DNA from: Muribaculaceae bacterium
GTDB lineage: Bacteria; Bacteroidota; Bacteroidia; Bacteroidales; Muribaculaceae
Length of the DNA: 64,000 bases
NCBI GenBank assembly: GCA_009775225.1
Contig: VSPE01000009.1
Coordinates: 1 to 64,000, forward strand
Direction of reading: 5' to 3'
In this document: positions 17,126-23,676 of the stretch, in pieces
Numbering within the stretch: the first letter of the stretch is position 1
Layout of the letters: every line of letters begins with the position of its first letter
Notes under the pieces: generated by a model
Told to the model about the DNA's origin: nothing
The model's input: only the letters and a program-made list of their open reading frames with translations
Database searches by the model: none
Position numbers and translations under genes: made by a program

Positions 17126-18661
17126 ATGAAGAAACAGACAATCTGGATATTGACGATATTGATGGCCATGGCTTTCGTCGGCCTTCTCTGCATACAGATA
17201 TTCTACGTGAAGAATATCGTGGAAATACGTTACGAGCAGTTTGCACAAGGTGTGCGTCAGAGCCTTGTGGCTGTGGCTATGCGCCTCGACCAGGACGAGA
17301 CGCGCCACTACCTCGAAGATGATATCCGCAATGTGGAGACATCTTCTTTCGCGCAGCAATATATGGGCGACCCCGTGGAGCGCCACGGCGGCATCAAATA
17401 CTCTTTCACCACCAAGACCGGCCTGGAGGCCGACCTTACCATAAAAGGAAACCCGCAGCAGATTTCCAAGCTGCAGCGCTCCGACACGGGCGGCCTGTCT
17501 GCTCACTACCGCAGCGCGCAGGATGCGTACCGCAACCGCTACCTTTATCAGAAAGGCGTGCTTGACGATGTTATCCTCAATATCATGACCAAGGCTTCGT
17601 CGCGCCCCATAACCGAGCGTGCCGACTCTGCCCGTGTGCGCCGCTACCTCAGACAGGAGCTCGACACGCTCGGCCTCAAGGTTCCGTTCGAGTTTGCCGT
17701 GGCGAACTATGCCGGTACGATATTGTATAAGTCGCCCGACTATCGCGCATCGCTCTCCGACCGCGACAATATGTTCATACAGACCCTCTTCCCCAATGAT
17801 TTGTCAGGCCCGCGCAACTACCTCAAGGTCTACTTCCCCACCAAGCGCGACTACATATTCTCATCGATTTCGTTTATGGTGCCGGCATTTGCGTTCTCGC
17901 TCATACTGCTGATAATATTCGTTTACACTATAGTGGTGGCATTCCGGCAGAAGAAACTTACCGAGATGAAAAACGACTTTATCAACAACATGACGCATGA
18001 GTTCAAGACGCCTATTTCGTCTATCTCCCTCGCAGCGCAGATGCTCAACGACCAGAGTGTGCGCAAGTCGCCCACCATGTTGCAGCAGATTTCCAATGTG
18101 ATAAACGACGAGACAAAGCGACTGCGTTTCCAGGTAGAGAAGGTGCTTCAGATGTCGATGTTCGACCGTCAGAAGGCCACACTCAAGCTCGACGAAGTGG
18201 ATGCCAACGCCGCTATTTTCAATATTGTAAACACCTTCAAGCTCAAGGTGGAGAAGTACGGAGGCTCGATTGCGGCGAACCTCGATGCAATGGATGCCAT
18301 TGTCACCGTCGACGAGATGCACTTCACAAACGTGATTTTCAACCTGCTCGACAACGCCGTGAAATACCGCTCGGAAGAGCGCCCGCTGAAACTCGTGGTG
18401 GCATCGCGCGACCTCCACGACGAGCGTCTCGAAATCACTGTGGCCGACAACGGCATAGGCATACGCCGCGACGACCTCAAGAAAGTATTCGACAAATTCT
18501 ACCGCGTATCCACCGGCAACCGCCACGATGTGAAGGGCTTCGGACTCGGTTTGGCCTATGTGAAGAAAATCGTGAGCGAGTTCGGCGGTGAAATAAGCGT
18601 GGAGTCGGAATTTAATACAGGAACAAAATTTATAATCATATTACCACTCTCTAAAAACTAA
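17126..18661 (+). CDS. rprX: Sensor histidine kinase, RprX type (511 aa)
   Basis: ATG 17126 is selected because it is followed by MKKQ and a membrane helix (WILTILMAMAFVGLLCIQIF); the frame from 17051 is longer but lacks support. A periplasmic sensor of about 230 residues follows, then a second helix ('SFMVPAFAFSLILLIIFVY', about 248-268). The kinase core has the H-box MTHEFKTPISS with the phospho-acceptor His near residue 291, the N-box NLLDNAVKY, G1 DNGIGI and G2 GFGLGLAYVKKIV. It is followed after six bases by its response regulator. Length, order and regulator match the RprX/RprY system of Bacteroides, first found through its effect on tetracycline-resistance gene expression; the signal is not known. 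Confidence 0.85.
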   Translation: MKKQTIWILTILMAMAFVGLLCIQIFYVKNIVEIRYEQFAQGVRQSLVAVAMRLDQDETRHYLEDDIRNVETSSFAQQYMGDPVERHGGIKYSFTTKTGLEADLTIKGNPQQISKLQRSDTGGLSAHYRSAQDAYRNRYLYQKGVLDDVILNIMTKASSRPITERADSARVRRYLRQELDTLGLKVPFEFAVANYAGTILYKSPDYRASLSDRDNMFIQTLFPNDLSGPRNYLKVYFPTKRDYIFSSISFMVPAFAFSLILLIIFVYTIVVAFRQKKLTEMKNDFINNMTHEFKTPISSISLAAQMLNDQSVRKSPTMLQQISNVINDETKRLRFQVEKVLQMSMFDRQKATLKLDEVDANAAIFNIVNTFKLKVEKYGGSIAANLDAMDAIVTVDEMHFTNVIFNLLDNAVKYRSEERPLKLVVASRDLHDERLEITVADNGIGIRRDDLKKVFDKFYRVSTGNRHDVKGFGLGLAYVKKIVSEFGGEISVESEFNTGTKFIIILPLSKN

Positions 18662-18667
18662 ACGACT

Positions 18668-19372
18668 ATGGAAGACAGAATGAGAATTCTTCTGTGCGAA
18701 GACGACGAAAATCTGGGCATGCTGCTCAGAGAGTATCTTCAGGCCAAGGGCTACAATGCCGACCTCTTCGTCGACGGCGACGCCGGCTACAAAGCCTTCC
18801 TCAAAGGCAAGTACGATATATGCGTGCTCGACGTGATGATGCCTAAGAAAGACGGCTTCACTCTCGCTCAGGAAATCCGCACCGTCAACTCCGAGGTTCC
18901 TATCATATTCCTCACCGCAAAGTCTATCAAGGAAGACATCCTCGAAGGCTTCAAAATCGGTGCCGACGACTACATCACCAAACCCTTCTCTATGGAAGAG
19001 CTCGTGTTCCGTATCGAAGCTATTCTCCGCCGTGTAAAAGGAAAGAAGGGCAAGGAAATCACTATGTACAAGATAGGTAACTTCACCTTCGATACTCAGA
19101 AGCAGGTGCTCATGATTGGCGACAAAATCACTAAGCTGACCACCAAGGAGTCGGAGCTGCTCAGCCTCCTGTGTGCGCACGTCAACGAAATTCTCGAGCG
19201 CAACTACGCCCTCAAGACGATATGGATTGACGACAACTACTTCAACGCGCGCTCGATGGACGTATATATCACCAAGCTCCGCAAGCACCTCAAAGACGAC
19301 CCCTCTATCGAAATCATCAACATCCACGGCAAGGGTTACAAACTCATTGCACCCGAAGCCGAAACGAACTGA
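18668..19372 (+). CDS. rprY: OmpR/PhoB-class response regulator, RprY type (234 aa)
   Basis: Receiver domain 1-120 with acidic cluster CEDDE near the start, phospho-acceptor Asp55 in LDVMMP, Thr of FLTAKS and Lys of ITKPF. Residues about 130-230 form the winged-helix DNA-binding domain ('LTTKESELLSLLCAHVNEI', 'RSMDVYITKLRKHLKDDP', 'IHGKGYKLI'). Translation may begin at ATG 18668 or at 18680 (MRILLCEDDE); the first is six bases from rprX. Partner of the upstream kinase. A terminator hairpin follows before ftsX. Confidence 0.9.
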   Translation: MEDRMRILLCEDDENLGMLLREYLQAKGYNADLFVDGDAGYKAFLKGKYDICVLDVMMPKKDGFTLAQEIRTVNSEVPIIFLTAKSIKEDILEGFKIGADDYITKPFSMEELVFRIEAILRRVKGKKGKEITMYKIGNFTFDTQKQVLMIGDKITKLTTKESELLSLLCAHVNEILERNYALKTIWIDDNYFNARSMDVYITKLRKHLKDDPSIEIINIHGKGYKLIAPEAETN

Positions 19373-19406
19373 TGCTCACGCCTCTTGCAGGCGCCCATAA
19401 TACTAC

Positions 19407-19445
19407 AGCACTGTCGCGTACTCCCTGCACGCGACGGTGCTTCTT
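19407..19445 (+). terminator. Terminator hairpin after rprY
   Basis: Twelve-bp stem AGCACTGTCGCG (19407-19418) with CGCGACGGTGCT (19430-19441), one G-U pair, 11-base loop, then TCTTCTT. The U-tract is broken, so termination may be partial. Confidence 0.7.
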
Positions 19446-19464
19446 CTTAAAAAAACATAAAGCA

Positions 19465-19496
19465 CTTGTCATAATCGACTAAAAATGCTAATTTTG
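19465..19496 (+). promoter_or_regulatory. Promoter of the ftsX-DUF3098-uppP-truB-queA run
   Basis: CTTG 19465-19468 and TAATTTTG 19489-19496 with a 20-base spacer; leader to ATG 19540 of about 38 bases. Confidence 0.65.
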
Positions 19497-19539
19497 CACG
19501 TTTTTAGGGCTGTTGTGCCCTTTTGAAATCAGTTAAGTA

Positions 19540-20415
19540 ATGGCAGACAGAAACCGACGTCGCATATCCACATTAGGCTCCCGTATAACATCGCTTGTGA
19601 GCGTGGCCCTTGTTCTAATACTTGCGGGCCTCGCCGCCATGACGGCAATCGCCGGCAAGCAGCTTACCGACGACGTGCGCCGCAACCTCGGCTTCATCGT
19701 TAAGATGGAGCGCGACTGCAATCCAGATGCCGTTTCCACTGTCGCGCAGGCTCTGAAGGCCGATGACGCCGTGGCAAGCGTCGACTTTCTTTCGGCCGAC
19801 GACATATTGCAGCAGGAGAGCGCCTATCTCGGTGAGGATATTACCGATATGCTCGACCGCAACCCTTACTCGGCGGAGTTCGATGTAAAGGTGTGCCCCG
19901 ACTACGCGCACCCAGACAGCATTACGGAACTGGTGGCTCTCTACAGCCGTTTTGAGGCCGTAGACGATGTTGTCACCGAAAGCGCCGTAATCGAAGACGT
20001 CGACGCAGCTCTCGCAAAGGCCGGTGCCATATTCGTGATTATCGCTGCAATTCTCCTTATAATATGCGTGGCGTTAATCAACAACACCGTGAGCCTCTCC
20101 ATATACTCGCGTCGCTTCCTTATCCACACTATGAAGCTCGTGGGTGCCACAGGAGCGTTTATCCGGCGTCCCTTCCTCGATGCCGCCGCTCTCAACGGCC
20201 TCATCGCCGGTGCGGTAGCGTCGCTTGTGCTCATCGGAGTGCGTGCCTGGGGTGCAGCCGTAGACCCGGTGGTGGCCGAAGCCCTCACCATCCCCTCTAT
20301 GGCCCTTGTATGCGTGGGCGCTGCCACTCTCGGCGTGCTCATCTGCCTCCTCACGGCTTTTTTTGCCACACGCCGCTATCTTCGTGCTTCTTACGATGAA
20401 ATGTTTCTAAAGTAA
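19540..20415 (+). CDS. ftsX: FtsX-like cell division permease (291 aa)
   Basis: One N-terminal helix ('ITSLVSVALVLILAGLAAM'), an extracytoplasmic domain of about 120 residues, then three C-terminal helices, the FtsX topology. The middle domain has the family pattern 'VDFLSADDILQQES' and 'NPYSAEFDVKVCP' (positions about 88-130), as in FtsX proteins that control cell-wall hydrolases across the membrane. The partner ATPase ftsE is not adjacent, which is common in Bacteroidetes. The gene leads a conserved housekeeping run with DUF3098, uppP, truB and queA. Confidence 0.88.
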   Translation: MADRNRRRISTLGSRITSLVSVALVLILAGLAAMTAIAGKQLTDDVRRNLGFIVKMERDCNPDAVSTVAQALKADDAVASVDFLSADDILQQESAYLGEDITDMLDRNPYSAEFDVKVCPDYAHPDSITELVALYSRFEAVDDVVTESAVIEDVDAALAKAGAIFVIIAAILLIICVALINNTVSLSIYSRRFLIHTMKLVGATGAFIRRPFLDAAALNGLIAGAVASLVLIGVRAWGAAVDPVVAEALTIPSMALVCVGAATLGVLICLLTAFFATRRYLRASYDEMFLK

Positions 20416-20434
20416 AACAAGAATTATACCGTAA

Positions 20435-20689
20435 ATGTCGAACATCACAGACCAACAGGAAAACGAAAAGCGTCCCATGCCCCTGCGCAAAGGCAACTTT
20501 GTGGCAATGGCCGCCGCAGGCGTACTCATTGTGCTCGGCTTTGTGCTCATGCTGGGCGCAGGCAGCACCGTCGACGCCTTCAACCCCGACATCTTCAGTA
20601 CCCGCCGCATCGTTGTGGGCCCATGCCTGGCTTTTATCGGCTTTGTAGCCATGGTCGCCGCTATCATAATCCCCTTCAGGAAATCATAA
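20435..20689 (+). CDS. DUF3098 small membrane protein (84 aa)
   Basis: A short hydrophilic start is followed by two membrane helices ('FVAMAAAGVLIVLGFVLML' and 'VVGPCLAFIGFVAMVAAII') linked by a loop with 'FNPDIFSTRR', the recognisable DUF3098 pattern. It always sits beside ftsX in Bacteroidetes, so a link with the FtsX complex is a reasonable inference, but no activity is known. It is 19 bases after ftsX and 10 before uppP. Confidence 0.85.
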   Translation: MSNITDQQENEKRPMPLRKGNFVAMAAAGVLIVLGFVLMLGAGSTVDAFNPDIFSTRRIVVGPCLAFIGFVAMVAAIIIPFRKS

Positions 20690-20699
20690 CACATAAGTA

Positions 20700-21557
20700 A
20701 TGGATATATTGGACGCCCTCATTTTGGGCATAGTGCAAGGTCTTGCCGAATACCTGCCCATAAGCTCTTCGGGTCACCTTGAGATATTCCGCGAAATACT
20801 CGGCCTCGACCTCTCGGGCGCACAGAGCCTTCAGTTCGACGTCATGCTTCATGTGGCTACCGTACTCAGCACCATTGTGGTGCTGTGGCGCGAGTTCATG
20901 CCACTGTGCGTATCGTTCTTCACCTTCCGCCGCGATGCCGGCTTCTACTACGTATGCAAGATACTTGTGTCGTGTATCCCTATCGCGATAATAGGCGTAT
21001 GCTTCAAAGATACTATCGAGGCGTTTTTCGGCCGCGACCTCACGCTTGTGGGCTTCTGCCTGTGTGTGACGGCTATGCTGCTCACCTTCGCCTACTTCTT
21101 CCGAACGCGTCCGCTTGAAACCGACCGCCTTACCGGCAAAGTGTACAAGCCGCGCGACATATCATTTGTCGATGCCTTCGTTATCGGCTGTGCGCAAGCT
21201 GTGGCCGTGCTGCCCGGCCTCTCTCGCTCGGGCACCACTATCGCCACAGGTATTCTCATCGGCGACAAGCGCGAGCAGGTGGCTCAGTTCTCCTTCCTCA
21301 TGGTCATAATTCCCATTCTCGGCGAGGCTCTGCTCGACATTAAGAAGATGTTCGGTGTCGAAGCTGTTACCGACGGCGCAAGTGCCGCTGTGGGTGTTCT
21401 GCCTATCGCGGTTGGCTTCCTCGCCTCCTTTGTCGTGGGCTGCATTGCCTGCAAGTGGATGCTCTCTATTGTGCGCAAGGGCAAGCTCGTATGGTTTGCT
21501 GTCTACTGCCTTGCAGTAGGTCTTGTATGTATAGCCAAGGGCTTCGGTCTCTTCTGA
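20700..21557 (+). CDS. uppP: Undecaprenyl-diphosphatase (285 aa)
   Basis: Integral membrane protein of about eight helices with both BacA/UppP motifs: 'QGLAEYLPISSSGHL' near the N-terminus (catalytic Glu and the SSSGH loop) and 'VLPGLSRSGTTIATG' near residue 170 (the second catalytic loop with Arg). It removes a phosphate from undecaprenyl diphosphate to recycle the lipid carrier of cell-wall and O-antigen synthesis, and its increase gives bacitracin resistance. Normal length (E. coli 273). Two bases separate it from truB. Confidence 0.95.
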   Translation: MDILDALILGIVQGLAEYLPISSSGHLEIFREILGLDLSGAQSLQFDVMLHVATVLSTIVVLWREFMPLCVSFFTFRRDAGFYYVCKILVSCIPIAIIGVCFKDTIEAFFGRDLTLVGFCLCVTAMLLTFAYFFRTRPLETDRLTGKVYKPRDISFVDAFVIGCAQAVAVLPGLSRSGTTIATGILIGDKREQVAQFSFLMVIIPILGEALLDIKKMFGVEAVTDGASAAVGVLPIAVGFLASFVVGCIACKWMLSIVRKGKLVWFAVYCLAVGLVCIAKGFGLF

Positions 21558-21559
21558 TT

Positions 21560-22270
21560 ATGAATTTCCTCGACGGAGAAATACTGTATATCGACAAGCC
21601 TCTGGGCTGGACTTCGTTCAATGTGGTGAGCCGTGTACGCAACTCGCTTTCGCGCCGCATGGGCATACGTCGTCTCAAGGTCGGCCATGCCGGCACACTC
21701 GACCCCCTTGCTACGGGCGTGATGATAGTGTGCACCGGCCGTGCCACAAAGCGCATCGACCAGCTGCAGGCCGGTGTAAAAGAATATATCGCCACCATAG
21801 CCCTCGGTGCGACAACTCCCTCGTTCGACCTCGAGACGGAAATCGACGCGACATACCCCACCGGGCATATCACCGAAGAGCTTGTGCGCCACACCCTCGG
21901 TCGCTTCGTTGGCACTATAGAGCAGGTGCCACCGGCGTATTCGGCCTGCAAGGTCGACGGCAAGCGCGCCTATGCCCTCGCACGCAAGGGCAAGGATGTG
22001 GAGCTGAAGCCTAAGATATTGGTAATAGACAGTATAGAGTTGCTAAGCTTCGCTCCCGACTCGATAGAGGTGAGGGTAGTCTGCGGCAAAGGTACGTACA
22101 TCAGGGCGCTCGCCCGCGACATCGGGCAGGCTCTTGGCAGCGGTGCGCACCTCACAGCCCTGCGCCGCACCCGCGTGGGTGATGCCCTTATAGACAATTG
22201 TCTCACCGTAGACCAGGTGGCCGAGCTTATACGCACCACCGATATAGAAATGCCCCAACAGCCTGATTAA
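21560..22270 (+). CDS. truB: tRNA pseudouridine(55) synthase (236 aa)
   Basis: ATG 21560 gives MNFLDGEILYIDKPLGWTS, the usual TruB start; the longer frame overlaps uppP by 100 bases and is rejected. The catalytic motif GHAGTLDPLATG carries Asp48. Other family blocks include 'KEYIATIALGATTPSFD' and 'CGKGTYIRALARDIG'. It makes pseudouridine 55 in the T-loop of tRNAs. The length is that of the catalytic domain with a very short C-terminus, without the full PUA domain of E. coli TruB. Confidence 0.95.
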   Translation: MNFLDGEILYIDKPLGWTSFNVVSRVRNSLSRRMGIRRLKVGHAGTLDPLATGVMIVCTGRATKRIDQLQAGVKEYIATIALGATTPSFDLETEIDATYPTGHITEELVRHTLGRFVGTIEQVPPAYSACKVDGKRAYALARKGKDVELKPKILVIDSIELLSFAPDSIEVRVVCGKGTYIRALARDIGQALGSGAHLTALRRTRVGDALIDNCLTVDQVAELIRTTDIEMPQQPD

Positions 22271-22296
22271 CAGAAAACATACGCAGCATATATAAC

Positions 22297-23346
22297 ATGA
22301 AACTATCACAGTTCAAATTCAATCTCCCCGACGAACTCATTGCCTCACACCCTGTCGAGACTCGCGACGAGGCACGAATGATGGTTGTAAACCGCAAGAC
22401 CAAAGAGATTTCGCACCACTCGTTCAAAGAACTCATCGACTACTTCGACGACGGCGATGTAATGGTCTTTAACGATACGCTTGTTTTCCCGGCGCTCCTG
22501 TACGGCAACAAGGAGAAGACCGGTGCCCGCATCGAGGTATTCCTCCTGCGCGAGCTCAATGCCGACAACAAACTGTGGGACGTGCTCGTTGAGCCTGCCC
22601 GTAAAATCCGTATCGGCAACAAGCTCTACTTCGGCGACGACGATTCTATGGTGGCCGAGGTTATCGACAACACAACCTCGCGCGGACGCACGCTGCGCTT
22701 CCTCTACGACGGCCCCCACGACCAGTTCAAGCGCGACCTCTTCGCTCTTGGTATGACGCCGCTGCCTCCATATATCAAACGCGAGCCCGAGCCCCGCGAT
22801 GCCGAAGACTATCAGTGCATCTTCGCCGAAAAAGAAGGTGCCGTGGTGGCGCCCGGCGCTGGTCTCCACTTCTCGCGCGGCCTGCTCACACGCCTCCAGA
22901 TTAAGGGCGTGAAGAAGGCTACAATAACAGTGCACAGCGGTCTGGGTTGCTTCCGAGAGATTGACGTGGAAGACCTCACAAAGCACCGCATGGACTCCGA
23001 GCAGATGATTGCCGACAGCGTTCTGGTAGATACCGTAAATGCCGCCCGCGACAATGAGAAGCATGTGTGCGCTGTAGGCACTTCGGTACTTCGTGCAATG
23101 GCTACCGCCGAGAGCATGGGCGGCCACATGAAGACTTACGACGGATGGACGAACAAGTTCATTTTTCCGCCTTTCGACTTCAACGTGCCCACCAGCCTTA
23201 TCACCAACTTTCACATGCCGTACTCCACAATGCTAATGATGGTGGCTGCCTTCGGCGGCTACGAGCTTGTCATGGAAGCCTACGACGCGGCTGTGAAAGA
23301 AGGCTACCGCTTCGGCTGCTACGGCGACGCCATGCTTATTTTGTAA
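22297..23346 (+). CDS. queA: S-adenosylmethionine:tRNA ribosyltransferase-isomerase (349 aa)
   Basis: Begins MKLSQFKFNLPDELIASHP, with the QueA blocks 'RDEARMMVVNRKTKEISHHSFKELIDYF', 'NDTLVFPALLYGNK', 'PLPPYIKRE', 'EGAVVAPGAGLHFS' and 'TSVLRAMAT'. It transfers and isomerises the ribosyl moiety of SAM onto 7-aminomethyl-7-deazaguanine in tRNA, giving epoxyqueuosine. Length is standard. Last gene of the ftsX run; an imperfect hairpin follows. Confidence 0.95.
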   Translation: MKLSQFKFNLPDELIASHPVETRDEARMMVVNRKTKEISHHSFKELIDYFDDGDVMVFNDTLVFPALLYGNKEKTGARIEVFLLRELNADNKLWDVLVEPARKIRIGNKLYFGDDDSMVAEVIDNTTSRGRTLRFLYDGPHDQFKRDLFALGMTPLPPYIKREPEPRDAEDYQCIFAEKEGAVVAPGAGLHFSRGLLTRLQIKGVKKATITVHSGLGCFREIDVEDLTKHRMDSEQMIADSVLVDTVNAARDNEKHVCAVGTSVLRAMATAESMGGHMKTYDGWTNKFIFPPFDFNVPTSLITNFHMPYSTMLMMVAAFGGYELVMEAYDAAVKEGYRFGCYGDAMLIL

Positions 23347-23362
23347 ACACACATTTGTCCGC

Positions 23363-23412
23363 ACTTCCTTCCTTCCCGCCACCGCACCGGCAGCCCGCAG
23401 GTAGGAAGTTTT
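23363..23412 (+). terminator. Possible terminator after queA
   Basis: ACTTCCT (23363-23369) pairs with AGGAAGT (23403-23409) around a GC-rich loop and is followed by TTTTA. Long loop and short stem make this weak. Confidence 0.35.
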
Positions 23413-23413
23413 A

Positions 23414-23457
23414 GCCCCCGCCACACGAGCTTCTTCGAGGCTCGCGTCGGCGGGGGC
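23414..23457. other. Long GC-rich hairpin without U-tract
   Basis: GCCCCCGCC (23414-23422) pairs perfectly with GGCGGGGGC (23449-23457), and the inner arms ACACGAGC and GCTCGCGTC extend the helix with one mismatch and a bulge, around a 9-base loop. Neither flank is T-rich. It may be a transcription roadblock, part of a small RNA or a transposition scar. The rest of 23458-23603 shows no gene. Confidence 0.5.
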
Positions 23458-23603
23458 ATCATGTCTGTGGCACTTCCCATGCCTGTCCGCTTCCCTTGCT
23501 CTGCGGGTGGCAATCGGCCTTCTGAGGGTGTGTAGAGCCGTTCTCTTCTCTTATTTTTGTGTGTGTGCGTGTTGGCGGAAGGGAAGGAAGTAAGCAATAG
23601 ACG

Positions 23604-23640
23604 ACAAAAAAACACTCCCGGCTTGCCTGCCGGGAGTGTT
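23604..23640 (-). terminator. Rho-independent terminator of the GH13 gene
   Basis: Perfect 12-bp stem 23611-23622 / 23629-23640 (AACACTCCCGGC, loop TTGCCT). Read on the minus strand it ends in a run of seven T (complement of 23606-23612). It lies 37 bases beyond the GH13 stop codon. Confidence 0.9.
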
Positions 23641-23676
23641 GCGTTCGGGATAGTATTTTTCAGTGGCGCACTTCCC

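Noticed and set aside
23362..23676. Three copies of GCACTTCC in the queA-GH13 gap
   Set aside because: Eight bases, irregular spacing, one copy next to the GH13 end; likely chance in a pyrimidine-rich stretch.
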